A stretch of 64,000 nucleotides of DNA, from NCBI GenBank assembly GCA_963697355.1, contig CAVONV010000002.1, forward strand, positions 62,001 to 126,000, read 5' to 3'. A program made the position numbers and the translations under genes. This DNA comes from CAVONV01 sp963697355 (GTDB lineage: Bacteria; Acidobacteriota; Vicinamibacteria; Marinacidobacterales; DATDRI01). The notes under the pieces are model-generated. The model was given only the letters and a program-made list of their open reading frames with translations, was not told where the DNA came from and did no database searches. The number at the start of each line of letters is the position of its first letter. Position 1 is the stretch's first letter. Shown here piece by piece: positions 22,533-31,931 of this stretch.

Positions 22533-25532
22533 CTATTGGCCCAGTTCTTTGCGACAACGTCGGATGTGCTCGTTCTGCTCGCGTTCGCCCGGTGCGTTAG
22601 TTGCCCCCTCTTGCCAGGCTTTGTGTGCTTCCTCGGTACGGCCGAGAGCCGCGAGCGCTTTTCCCTTCCAAAAAAGAGCACGGGCTTCTTGGGGTTGGGA
22701 AGGCCTTCCGACGTGTAAGTTGTCCGGATAGGATAGTGCGCGCTCAAAGTCAGCGAGCGCCTCTTTTTGGTTTCCACGTTCGAGCTCGAGAATACCCCGC
22801 TCGATATGAGCCGTGGAGAAAAGGCCCCAAGCGTTTCGATCACCTTCCCAGTTGGAGAACGTCGCTGATTCGAGGAGCTGGATCGCGTCGTCGTATCGTT
22901 TCGCTTCGCTATAAGTTCTTGCTAGTAGAGACGTCACGTCGGCCCGGCGTCTGTTCTCAATGGGCATGGTCTCGAGGAGTTGGATAGCCGCGTGCTTGTC
23001 GTTCCGCTCAACTTGAATGCGAGCCAGATCGCGGTAGAGCACTTGGTCGTTGGGGCGTGCCGCTACCGCTTTCCGGTAGGCCTCGGCGGCGAGTGACAGG
23101 TCCCTTCCGTGATTCCAATGATACAAACCCAAGTTGCGATGGGCCACACTCAACGTTGGGTTCTTTTCCACTGCGGATGTCCATTGCGAAACAGCGTCGT
23201 CGATCCGTCCCAAGCCTGCGTAGAGGTTGCCGAGGTAGAGGTGGGCCCTTCCGTCTTCAGAATTTTGCTCGAGAGCGTACTGAAGGATCTTGATGGTTTC
23301 CGGGCGCGACGGAAAGACGTAGTCGCTCGCAAGAGAAGAGGCCAGGTCGAGAGCCCGTTTCGCCTCGACGTCGTTACCCAAGAGCGATTCGTAGTAGGCC
23401 AAGTAGTAATGAGGCAGCGGTCGTTTTGTTCCTTCAGGGACATCATCACATAGAGTGGCTGACAGCAATCGTACGGCTTCGCCTGGAAGTTCGAGCTCTC
23501 CGAAGAACAAAACGAGCTCCAAGAAGGTGAACTCGTCTTCTCCAACGAAACGGCGTGCTTCAACGGCGAATCGGTCCAGAGGGGTCGCGCCCAAAAGCGC
23601 GAGAACGGCTCGAGGTACTAGCCGAGTCGTACCGCTAGCGATGGTCTCATTGCAAAGCCTCTCGGCCTCCTCTCGGTGGCCTGACGCATAGAGGGCAACG
23701 AGCATCTGTTCAAAGAGCCGGATTCGGTCTGTGCCACCTTCAGTGTATCCAGCTCGGAATGCTTCGAGCGCTCCCTTGGGGTCGCCTTGGCGCATCTTGG
23801 CCCTTCCTACCAAGCTGTAGCCCAATGCGGTCGTTCCCTGGAGCCTCGTCGCCTGGTAGCCCATATGAACAGCCTTATCGAGTTCCCCCTGATGGAGCTT
23901 CACGACGCCTGAGAGGTACCACGCCAGTCCGTGACGGGGATCCCTGACCAATACCTGTTCCAGATGTTCGACCGCGGAGGGGTGACGGCCTGCTTCACCA
24001 TCGAGGACTGCCATAGAGAAGTGGGAGGCGGTGTGCCCGCCATCTTGTTCCAAAGCTCTTTCATACCACTCCCGCGCTTGAGAGCGATTCATTTGACGAT
24101 CGAGCTTCTGTCCTCGGAGGTAGGTTTCCTCGACAGGCAGTGAGGCTCGCTCGTTGATGGCAGGCTCTTTCGGGATCCCAACTTCCGGGACTTCGAGCGG
24201 CGACCTGTAAGAAGCGAGGGCTCTATCCTTGCCATCCTTGATGGTGAGAAGGAAAGATGCCTCGCCAAGGTCCTCCAATTGAACGGTAACAGGTTCATCT
24301 GGAGTCAGGTCGACAGTCTTCAAACGGGAATACCCCTCGCCGCCACTGATTTCGATGTTAGCCCCGGGATAGGCGGCGGTCGATAAGATTCTCAGCTCCA
24401 GGTCTCGGCCTCGTGCGATCCGCTCCACCGCGATATCCTTCGTCGCGTACTCGAAACCTTGACCGAGTCCGAAGACGGGGCACCACCATTCCCGCCAGCG
24501 GACCTCTTGGCCCGGATACAGCATGCCGTAGTCTGCTTGTGTAGGTAGGGGGCCACTTTGTACCTCGATATAGGGACCGTCTTCGTCGGTCAATACGGAT
24601 TGGCTGGCGAGTCCGGACTCGGAGTTCCCCCAAGTCCAAGCTTTCTTGCCGGGCGTGACGTGGTGGTTGGCGACTTGGATGATGCCGTAGTCCCTATCGA
24701 CATCGTATGCGCCAAAGAAGTCGAACTCACAATCGTGAGCGAATATGGACGTGGGATCGGGATAGTTCTTGAGCCAAGTGAGATCGCGGCCCTCGTGGAT
24801 CGGCCAAGTAAAGAAATTCTCACCTTCGTGGTCGGTGCCGAGGGTCATGGGGTAGATGAAGCGCGTCCCTTCACGGTTGGGAAAGGCGGTGTTGTTCCAG
24901 AAGTAGTAAGAATGCGTACCGTCCGTGGGGTTGGATATCGAGAACTGTTCGTCGAGATAGGCACGACCGGGATGAAGCGTCAAGCGTACCGTCCATAGGG
25001 TCCGAAAATTCATCTCCGTGTTCCCGATGACGAGAGATGCAGAGCCGTCGGGGTTGTCGACCGTCACGACGTCGACCGGAGAATAACTCGTTACCGTGTG
25101 ACCGGTGGGCCCGCGGTTCCATTCGATCCCGCCCGAAATCCAGGCGCCTCGAAGGGCAATCAATCCCGGCTTGATCACTTGGTTGCGATAGAACATTTCC
25201 TCGCCGCGTCGCTTGTCGTAGACGGATTGAATCCGTCCGCCTATTTCCGGAAGACACATGACACGCAAGTACTCGTTCTCTAGAAAGGCCGCCCTGTAGG
25301 TTCGGTCCTCCAATGTCGACGAGAGGTTGTCCTGCATCGTGTAGGGATAGATGAGGGATTCCTCCAATTCGTAGAATCGAGGATTGATGTCGTCGGGGTA
25401 CAAGCCGTAAGTCGGGATGACCACGTCTTCGAACCAAGCTCGAACCGGTGCATCGGTCGCGGCGGCGAGTTGGGGTTGTCCCAATGCGCAAGCGACAACA
25501 AGAAAGCAGAAGATGGGTGTAGGGCAACGCAT
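22533..25532 (-). CDS. Exported DUF5107 and TPR-repeat protein
   Basis: A 999-residue protein with a signal peptide (FCFLVVACALGQPQLAAA). Residues about 30-450 match DUF5107: ENEYLRVMCLPEIGGRIQSV, WISGGIEWNRGPTGHT and YYFWNNTAFPNREGTRFIYP are galactose-mutarotase-like fold segments seen in carbohydrate-linked proteins. From about 475 to the end there are many TPR units (AREWYERALEQDGGHTASHF, AHLYLGNLYAGLGRIDDAVS). The combination suggests sugar recognition or epimerisation tied to protein assembly outside the cytoplasm. It starts four bases after the CBM9-like gene, so they form an operon. Substrate unknown. Confidence 0.8.
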   Translation of the reverse strand: MRCPTPIFCFLVVACALGQPQLAAATDAPVRAWFEDVVIPTYGLYPDDINPRFYELEESLIYPYTMQDNLSSTLEDRTYRAAFLENEYLRVMCLPEIGGRIQSVYDKRRGEEMFYRNQVIKPGLIALRGAWISGGIEWNRGPTGHTVTSYSPVDVVTVDNPDGSASLVIGNTEMNFRTLWTVRLTLHPGRAYLDEQFSISNPTDGTHSYYFWNNTAFPNREGTRFIYPMTLGTDHEGENFFTWPIHEGRDLTWLKNYPDPTSIFAHDCEFDFFGAYDVDRDYGIIQVANHHVTPGKKAWTWGNSESGLASQSVLTDEDGPYIEVQSGPLPTQADYGMLYPGQEVRWREWWCPVFGLGQGFEYATKDIAVERIARGRDLELRILSTAAYPGANIEISGGEGYSRLKTVDLTPDEPVTVQLEDLGEASFLLTIKDGKDRALASYRSPLEVPEVGIPKEPAINERASLPVEETYLRGQKLDRQMNRSQAREWYERALEQDGGHTASHFSMAVLDGEAGRHPSAVEHLEQVLVRDPRHGLAWYLSGVVKLHQGELDKAVHMGYQATRLQGTTALGYSLVGRAKMRQGDPKGALEAFRAGYTEGGTDRIRLFEQMLVALYASGHREEAERLCNETIASGTTRLVPRAVLALLGATPLDRFAVEARRFVGEDEFTFLELVLFFGELELPGEAVRLLSATLCDDVPEGTKRPLPHYYLAYYESLLGNDVEAKRALDLASSLASDYVFPSRPETIKILQYALEQNSEDGRAHLYLGNLYAGLGRIDDAVSQWTSAVEKNPTLSVAHRNLGLYHWNHGRDLSLAAEAYRKAVAARPNDQVLYRDLARIQVERNDKHAAIQLLETMPIENRRRADVTSLLARTYSEAKRYDDAIQLLESATFSNWEGDRNAWGLFSTAHIERGILELERGNQKEALADFERALSYPDNLHVGRPSQPQEARALFWKGKALAALGRTEEAHKAWQEGATNAPGEREQNEHIRRCRKELGQ

Positions 25533-25536
25533 AACG

Positions 25537-26244
25537 TCAATCCTTCATGAAAACGAGATCACCGAAGGCTTCCGGAACATGGAAGCTACGTCCCGGTGGC
25601 GGCGACCAAGCGGCGAGAATGACATCGGTGTCGGGATCCGTCTTGCCGCCTGGCCGCTCAATGCGAAACAGGTTGAATCGCCAGTTGTCTCCGGACTCCG
25701 GCGGCAAGGAAACATGGGTGGTGGAGGGAAGTGACCGAAATCCACCCCAGGGAAGATAAGCCACAGCGGTCCATCCGACCGACTTTCCTTCGCTGTTGCG
25801 AAGAAGTGCTGTGCGGCTCTCGAGTCCTTCTATGTTCCAGGATAGGTCCATCTCTTTTGGCTTTGCCGAGAGGACCCAGACGTCACAAACGACATTGGCG
25901 GGGTTGATTTCGACCTCGGCGTAGTGGGTGCCTTTGCGGCTTGGATCCAAGAAGATCTCTACGACCTCTTCCTCCCAGAGAGGAGCGTCACGATCCGTAT
26001 AGGTGTACCAAGGGTCTACGTCTCTAACGTCGAAACGAACGTAGAGGCCCTGATCGGTCCAAAGTGCCCGAAACTCCGTGATGAGCTCCGGGGGACCGAA
26101 GCCAGCGCTCTCGGCGGCGCTCCAGACCTCATCATGCGATTCAATCAGACTCGAGTGCGATGACGTCGTGGCTGCGACTTGATATGCGGGTTTTGTTGTT
26201 GAGGAGAAAAGCCCCAGTATCAAAAGGAGTAGGATGTGATTCAT
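25537..26244 (-). CDS. Exported CBM9-like carbohydrate-binding protein
   Basis: A 235-residue protein. After a signal sequence (ILLLLILGLFSS) it shows a family 9-like carbohydrate-binding fold: FRALWTDQGLYVRFDVRD, LWEEEVVEIFLDPSRKGTHYAEVEINPANVVCD (quoted to its first half LWEEEVVEIFLDP) and WRFNLFRIERPG. Such modules bind sugar chain ends. The frame is open 105 bases further upstream, but ATG 26244 places the signal peptide at the start. The DUF5107-TPR gene follows after four bases, so both belong to the same sugar-handling unit. Confidence 0.75.
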   Translation of the reverse strand: MNHILLLLILGLFSSTTKPAYQVAATTSSHSSLIESHDEVWSAAESAGFGPPELITEFRALWTDQGLYVRFDVRDVDPWYTYTDRDAPLWEEEVVEIFLDPSRKGTHYAEVEINPANVVCDVWVLSAKPKEMDLSWNIEGLESRTALLRNSEGKSVGWTAVAYLPWGGFRSLPSTTHVSLPPESGDNWRFNLFRIERPGGKTDPDTDVILAAWSPPPGRSFHVPEAFGDLVFMKD

Positions 26245-26259
26245 AGATATCAACCGGAT

Positions 26260-26495
26260 CGAGACGCCAGATGTTAGATCGGACTGATCTTGTTGATCAA
26301 TAAGCATCTCATTGAAGGAGAAAGGAGAGAGGAGGAAGGAGAAAGACAACGGGCTCGATTACCCGGCGGGTTTGACGTGGGCGGGTGGCAAGTAGCGACT
26401 GCTTGACTGCCCGCCTACGCGGTATTTGATTTCTACTCAGCTTCGGCGGGTCCGCTGTAGCCTTGGCGTAGGCGGACTCGACTGCTTGACCGCTT
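26260..26495. repeat. Intergenic region with purine tract and GTCCGC/GCGGAC palindromic element
   Basis: The gap between divergent operons holds a purine-rich run (26314-26346). It is followed by an element built of GGCGGGT, GACTGCTTGACTGCCC, CTTCGGCGGGTCCGC and TAGGCGGAC words. TCCGC (26451-26455) and GCGGA (26472-26476) can pair. The words GACTGCTTGACTGCCC recur at 45078-45093. The promoter for the penicillin-acylase gene should lie at its right end but is not clear. Confidence 0.5.
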
Positions 26496-26549
26496 GCATT
26501 GATATACTTCGAGACCAAACCTGATGAAGAACAAGGAAGGACACTCGTT

Positions 26550-28679
26550 ATGCGATATCTCTCGCAGACACTTATTGCACACATCCTCGGCACCGTTTTG
26601 CTCACAACGGCCTGTTCGCCTCAAGATGCACCAGAGCCGAAACAAGAGACAGAAATCCTGTGGGACACGTGGGGAGTCCCTCATGTTTTCGCCGGCGACA
26701 ACGAGGAGCTCTTCCGCGCATTCGGTTGGGCGCAAATGAAAAGCCACGGCGATCTCATCCTAGAGCTCTATGGTCAAGCCCGGGGACGAGCGGCGGAGTA
26801 CTGGGGAGAAGAAAAGACCGTTTCCGACCGATGGGTTCGTACGATGGGGATATACGAGCGGGCCCGCTGGTGGTATCAGGATCAGAGCTCAGAGTTTCGT
26901 CGTTACCTCGACGCTTTCGCCAAAGGGATGAACGAGTACGCTGAAGAGCACGACGAGGAGATCGACGAACGTTTCAAGAGAGTGTTGCCTGTCGATGCTG
27001 TAGATGTGCTCGCCCATGCTCAAAGGGTCATCCATTTCTCCTTCGTTGGGAGCTCGGAGGCGGTAGGACACGCGCGTCAGCTTCTTCGGGAGGATGGAAG
27101 CAACGCTTGGGCTATCGGCCCTTCTCGAAGTGCGACCGAGCATGCCATGCTTCTCATCAATCCCCACCTTGCGTGGTCAGGCGAGCAGCTTTGGTACGAA
27201 GCCCATCTGGTGGGTCCGGACATTGATTTCTATGGCGCGGCCCTGGTGGGCTTTCCTGTTTTGGCTCTCGGGTTCAGCGACGAGCTAGGTTGGAGCCACA
27301 CGGTCAATACGTTCGACGGCGCCGATTCGTTCGAGCTCACCCTGGAGGATGAAGGGTATCGCTATGATGGAGAGGTGCGTGGCTTCGAAGAAGAAGAGCA
27401 AACCCTTCTGGTTCGACGAGACGATGGGACACATCGAGAAGAAAAGCTCAACATCCGTCGCTCCTTGCATGGTCCCGTGATCGTGCAGGGAAACACAAAA
27501 GCTGTGGCCTACCGCGTCGTGGGGCTCGAGGAGTCCCGGATGCTCGAGCAATGGTGGGACATGAGCCGTGCGACGAATCTTCAACAGTTCGAGACGATTC
27601 TCGAGCGACTTCAAGTACCCATGTTCAACGTTATCTACGCGGACCACGACGGTCACATCCTCTATGTCTTCAACGGCCGAGTGCCGAAGCGTTCTCAAGG
27701 TACGTTCCTTTTCTGGTGGGGTGCGGTCCCGGGAGATACCTCCAAAACGATGTGGACCGAAGTCCATTCCTATAGCGAGTTGCCGCGTGTCCTCGATCCG
27801 GAAAGCGGCTGGCTGCAGAACGCCAACGATCCGCCTTGGACGTCTACTTTTCCATCGACACTGGACACGACGGATTTTCCACTCTACATGGCACCGAGGT
27901 TCATGCATTTCCGAGCTCAGCAGTCAGCCAACCTGCTGGCAGGCGACGAGCAGATCTCCTTCGAAGAGCTCGTCGACTACAAACACTGGACCAGAATGCT
28001 ACTAGCCGATCGGTTTCTCGATGAGTTGATCGTTGCCGCACGTGAGCATGGTGACGAAAAAGCCAAGAAAGCCGCGGATGTTTTGGAGAGCTGGGACAGG
28101 AGCGCGAACGCAGACTCCGAGGGTGCCATCCTGTTCGAGCGATGGGCGCAGAGTATGGACTTCGAGAAGATCGTTTTCGCCATCGATGAGGAGTCCAGGG
28201 AGCTGATGATCGACACATTTACTGAGCCTTGGAATCCGGATTCCCCTCACATGACACCCGACGGTTTTCGTCATCCGGAAAAAGCTGCGGAAGTGTTGGG
28301 GAGAGCAGCGGAGCATATCGAGAAAGAATACGGTAACCTCTCGGTAGCCTGGGGCGATGTCTACCGATTCAAACACGGAGGGAAAGATCTTCCCGCCAAC
28401 GGTGGCCCTGGAGATCCGACGGGTTTGTTTCGAACAGCCTATTTCGTGCCGGGGGGGGATGGAAGAAGCCACATCATGGCCGGAGATACCTTCTATGCTG
28501 TGGTGGAGTTCTCTCGACCGTTGAAGGCACGTGTGCTTCTGGCCTACGGCAACGCGACTCAACCGAGCTCTTCCCACGTGGGCGATCAACTCGAGTTGTT
28601 TGCGCAAAAAGAAATGCGAGTCCCTTGGCTCACTCGAGCCGAGGTCGAAGCTCATCTGGAGTCCAAGGAAACTTTCTGA
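26550..28679 (+). CDS. Penicillin acylase family N-terminal nucleophile hydrolase, lipoprotein
   Basis: A 709-residue protein with a lipoprotein signal (lipobox LTTAC, C22). EILWDTWGVPHVFAGDNEELFRAFGWAQ is the usual alpha-chain start of penicillin amidases (quoted part: WGVPHVFAGDNEELFRAFGW). Serine 184 in EDGSNAWAIGP is the expected autocatalytic cleavage site and nucleophile of the beta chain. These enzymes remove acyl groups from amides such as acyl-homoserine lactones, penicillins or N-acylated sugars and peptides. ATG 26550 has AAGGAAGG upstream; the frame opens earlier at 26499. The DUF6067 gene follows after 24 bases, hinting at a shared substrate. Confidence 0.88.
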   Translation: MRYLSQTLIAHILGTVLLTTACSPQDAPEPKQETEILWDTWGVPHVFAGDNEELFRAFGWAQMKSHGDLILELYGQARGRAAEYWGEEKTVSDRWVRTMGIYERARWWYQDQSSEFRRYLDAFAKGMNEYAEEHDEEIDERFKRVLPVDAVDVLAHAQRVIHFSFVGSSEAVGHARQLLREDGSNAWAIGPSRSATEHAMLLINPHLAWSGEQLWYEAHLVGPDIDFYGAALVGFPVLALGFSDELGWSHTVNTFDGADSFELTLEDEGYRYDGEVRGFEEEEQTLLVRRDDGTHREEKLNIRRSLHGPVIVQGNTKAVAYRVVGLEESRMLEQWWDMSRATNLQQFETILERLQVPMFNVIYADHDGHILYVFNGRVPKRSQGTFLFWWGAVPGDTSKTMWTEVHSYSELPRVLDPESGWLQNANDPPWTSTFPSTLDTTDFPLYMAPRFMHFRAQQSANLLAGDEQISFEELVDYKHWTRMLLADRFLDELIVAAREHGDEKAKKAADVLESWDRSANADSEGAILFERWAQSMDFEKIVFAIDEESRELMIDTFTEPWNPDSPHMTPDGFRHPEKAAEVLGRAAEHIEKEYGNLSVAWGDVYRFKHGGKDLPANGGPGDPTGLFRTAYFVPGGDGRSHIMAGDTFYAVVEFSRPLKARVLLAYGNATQPSSSHVGDQLELFAQKEMRVPWLTRAEVEAHLESKETF

Positions 28680-28703
28680 AGATCAGACAAGGAAGCGAGA
28701 TCC

Positions 28704-31700
28704 ATGCGTTCACCAAGAGCATTCTTTTTGACGTCTCCTGTCCGTACACTGCCTCTGTGGCCCCTATGGATGCTTCTCGCATTCTCAGGCGATGTGTCGG
28801 GGCAAGAAGTGTCCTTCGGTACAGGCGAGTGGGATATGGAGAGATATGGCAATCACCGCGCCGTCGTCGAAGTTAGCAGCGGAACCAATGCGGTCTGGGC
28901 TCACATTCCTTGGCGGCGAAGGGATGAGAACCCGGAAGCCAAGAACATCCTCGTCATGGACGAAGCAACCGGTGAACGGATCACCAACGTCGTTCGGTTG
29001 AAGATCGATCGAGAGTCGGCAGACCTCGTTTTCCAACCCATCACCGTGCCCGGTAAGGTCTACGTCTATTACATGCCCTACGAGACTTCCGGGCGTTCGA
29101 ACTACCCGACCGTCGTCTATGCTTCTCCGGAAGAAACGGCGGATAAAGCCTGGCTGAGCGATCGCCGGTTGGAGCGAGAGGAGTGGAAGCAGCTTCCACA
29201 AGCAAAGGTCGTCGAGTTTCAGTCGATTGATGAGTTCAACAGTTTTTGGCCCATGGAGGTCATCGCCACGGAGACCGAGATGAAGGCTCTCCGGGAGCTC
29301 TATCCAGAAGCTCCCTACCTGGTGTTTCCTGAAGACCGGCGCTATCCGATCCGGATGACCGATGATTTGCCGTTCCGATGGATCGAGTCCGGCGCTCGGA
29401 AGACGTTTCACGGAGAAGCACTACGCGGCGAGTTCTTCGCGTTTCAATTGGGAATCTATGCCGTTCGTCAGGCCATAGAGAATCTGGACGTTGGCTTTTC
29501 GACCTTTGTTCACCAAAATGGCGCGGACGAGATCCCGTCGGCGCGAGCCCGCTGTATCCATTTGGGAGGCGTCGATTGGACCGGTAAGCCTTTCACGAAG
29601 TCGGTCTCCGTCGAGCAGGGCAAGATACAGGCGATATGGTGCGGTCTCGACGTTCAGGAGGATACGCAACCCGGACACTATCTGGCTAAGGCTACGGTGA
29701 CGGCCGACAATCTGGAATCGACGATCATTGACCTCGATATCGAGATTGAATCGGATCTCATCGAGGCTCACGGGGACAACGAACCCTGGCGCCACTCCCG
29801 TCTCCGCTGGCTCGATTCAACGCTGGCCCTCGATGACGAACTGGTCTCTCCCTATACGGCGGTCGAGTGGGACAACACAACTCTCAGCGTTCTCGGACGA
29901 AGGGTCAAGCTTGCCGATAGCGGCTTTCCAGGGGCTATCGTGAGCCACTTGGCTCCTGAAATGACCCACATCACGGATGAAGGAAGAGAACTACTCTCCG
30001 CACCGATGGAGTTGGCCGTGGAGGTTGCCGAGCGACGTCTTCTCCGCTGGCAAAGCGAAGGACCTCGCGTCGTTCGGCGGGCACCGGGCATCGTGGTTTG
30101 GGAGTCCGAGAGCTCATCGGCCGAAGCGATGAAGATGAGCGTACGTGGCGCGATGGAGCTCGATGGCAACATGGAGTACGTCGTCGTCTTGACCGCGGAC
30201 GAACCGACAACGGTGGAAGATATCCGCCTCCTCATCCCCATTGAGAACAACGTCGCAAAGTACATGATGGGAATGGGACACAAGGGGGGCTTTCGTCCGG
30301 AAGAGTTCCATTGGCAGTGGGAAGTCACGAACAACCAGGACGGCGCCTGGATCGGCGACGTCAATGCGGGACTCCAGTTCAGCATGAAGGACGAAAACTA
30401 CTCTCGACCTCTCAATACAAACTTCTATCAGTCCAAGCCTTTAGTCATGCCCTCATCCTGGTCCAACGAGGGGAAGGGAGGGTGTCGGATGAAAGAAGTA
30501 GAGGAGGGTGGGACATTCTTGGTCACTTGCTTCAGTGGACCCAGAACGATCCGGCCTGGCGAGAAGCTATACTACAATTTTCGGCTGCTGCTCACTCCAT
30601 TCCGTCCTCTCGACACGAAGAAGCAGTGGGCCACGCGCTTCTTTCATCGCTTCGAGCCGCTGGACGAAATCGCCAAGACCGGCGCCAACACCGTCAACGT
30701 GCATCATGCCACGGAGATCAACCCTTGGATCAACTATCCCTTTTTGCGACCCGAAGAAATGAAGGCCTATGTCGATGAGGCTCACTCGAAGAACATGAAG
30801 GTCAAGATTTACTACACAGTGAGAGAGCTCTCGAACAAGGCTCCGGAGCTCTTTGCTCTCAAAAGCCTGGGTGACGAAATCTTCTCACACGGACCCGGCG
30901 GAGGATTCTCGTGGCTCCAGGAGCATCTCGACGGTGACTACATCGCCGGCTGGCTAGTGCCTCGCATCTTGGATGCCGCCGTGGTGAACAGCGGCGTCTC
31001 TCGATGGCACAACTACTATCTCGAGGGTCTCGCTTGGGTTGTCGACAACGTCCGGATCGACGGACTCTATATCGACGATGTCGCTTTCGATCGGACAGTG
31101 ATGAAACGGCTTCGAAAGATCCTCGATCGGGGACGGGAAGGTGCTCTCATCGATCTTCATTCCGCGAATCAATACAACGAGAGAGACGGTTTCGCCAATA
31201 GCGCGAACCTCTATCTCGAGCACTTCCCTTATCTGGATCGCCTCTGGTTCGGGGAGTACTTCGACTACGACTCGTCGCCCGACTTTTGGCTCATCGAGCT
31301 CTCGGGGATTCCCTTCGGACTCATGGGAGAAATGCTCCAAGACGGGGGTAATCCCTGGCGGGGGATGCTCTATGGAATGACGACGCGTCTCCCTTGGGCC
31401 GGGGACCCTTCGGCATTGTGGCGCTTCTGGGACGAGTTTGGCATCCAGGACACGCGAATGATCGGCTATTGGGTGCCTAGCGCTCCCGTCAAGACGAACC
31501 ATCCCGATGTGTTGGCGACGACCTATGTCGGCGACGGAAAAGCGTTGGTCTCGGTGGCGAGTTGGGCGCGCGAGCCCGTTGATGTCCGACTCGAGTTCGA
31601 TTGGAGAGCTTTGGGAATAGAGTCCTCTTCGGCGCGCATCACGGCCTCGGCCATCAAAGATTTCCAGGAGCAGGCCGAGTTTTCGGTGGATGCAAAGATC

Positions 31701-31742
31701 CGAGTTGAGCCGGGCCGTGGTTGGCTACTGGTAATTAAGTAG
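28704..31742 (+). CDS. Exported glycoside hydrolase-like protein (DUF6067)
   Basis: A 1012-residue protein with a signal peptide (LPLWPLWMLLAFSGDVSG). The central and C-terminal region has glycosidase-like traits: a TIM-barrel feel with KKQWATRFFHRFEPLDEI, TGANTVNVHHATEINPWINY and an acidic motif IDGLYIDDVAFDR (residues 785-797). This arrangement is that of the DUF6067 family related to GH123. The N-terminal 600 residues look like beta-sandwich domains. The natural glycan is unknown. It is encoded right after the acylase and probably co-transcribed with it. The gene ends inside a palindromic element that could serve as terminator. Confidence 0.75.
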   Translation: MRSPRAFFLTSPVRTLPLWPLWMLLAFSGDVSGQEVSFGTGEWDMERYGNHRAVVEVSSGTNAVWAHIPWRRRDENPEAKNILVMDEATGERITNVVRLKIDRESADLVFQPITVPGKVYVYYMPYETSGRSNYPTVVYASPEETADKAWLSDRRLEREEWKQLPQAKVVEFQSIDEFNSFWPMEVIATETEMKALRELYPEAPYLVFPEDRRYPIRMTDDLPFRWIESGARKTFHGEALRGEFFAFQLGIYAVRQAIENLDVGFSTFVHQNGADEIPSARARCIHLGGVDWTGKPFTKSVSVEQGKIQAIWCGLDVQEDTQPGHYLAKATVTADNLESTIIDLDIEIESDLIEAHGDNEPWRHSRLRWLDSTLALDDELVSPYTAVEWDNTTLSVLGRRVKLADSGFPGAIVSHLAPEMTHITDEGRELLSAPMELAVEVAERRLLRWQSEGPRVVRRAPGIVVWESESSSAEAMKMSVRGAMELDGNMEYVVVLTADEPTTVEDIRLLIPIENNVAKYMMGMGHKGGFRPEEFHWQWEVTNNQDGAWIGDVNAGLQFSMKDENYSRPLNTNFYQSKPLVMPSSWSNEGKGGCRMKEVEEGGTFLVTCFSGPRTIRPGEKLYYNFRLLLTPFRPLDTKKQWATRFFHRFEPLDEIAKTGANTVNVHHATEINPWINYPFLRPEEMKAYVDEAHSKNMKVKIYYTVRELSNKAPELFALKSLGDEIFSHGPGGGFSWLQEHLDGDYIAGWLVPRILDAAVVNSGVSRWHNYYLEGLAWVVDNVRIDGLYIDDVAFDRTVMKRLRKILDRGREGALIDLHSANQYNERDGFANSANLYLEHFPYLDRLWFGEYFDYDSSPDFWLIELSGIPFGLMGEMLQDGGNPWRGMLYGMTTRLPWAGDPSALWRFWDEFGIQDTRMIGYWVPSAPVKTNHPDVLATTYVGDGKALVSVASWAREPVDVRLEFDWRALGIESSSARITASAIKDFQEQAEFSVDAKIRVEPGRGWLLVIK

Positions 31743-31782
31743 GTCAGGGTGACTGTCCCCTTGGCGGACTGTCACCCTCACC
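31742..31782. repeat. Palindromic element with CTGTCCCC core
   Basis: The arms GGTCAGGGTGACTGTCC (31742-31758) and GGACTGTCACCCTCACC (31766-31782) pair at 15 of 17 positions around a 7-base loop. It starts at the last base of the DUF6067 stop codon and may end that transcript. The core is shared with elements at 7236-7297 and 18552-18579. A further GGGAC/GTCCC pair lies in the next 60 bases, before the DUF3365 gene. Confidence 0.6.
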
Positions 31783-31931
31783 TTAGTGGACAAGACTTGT
31801 ATGGGAAAAAAGGGACCTGTCCAGACCCGTCCCCTGAACTTGTTACTGACAGCATTTCTGTCGCCTTCAACTCAGACTTGCGCGAGGATGCGCCCGACGC
31901 TGTGAAGAAAGACCACCGCGAGGAGAGAATC

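Noticed and set aside
31749..31931. Upstream extension of the DUF3365 gene
   Set aside because: The stretch overlaps a palindromic repeat and lacks a signal peptide; the ATG at 31932 has a good ribosome-binding site.
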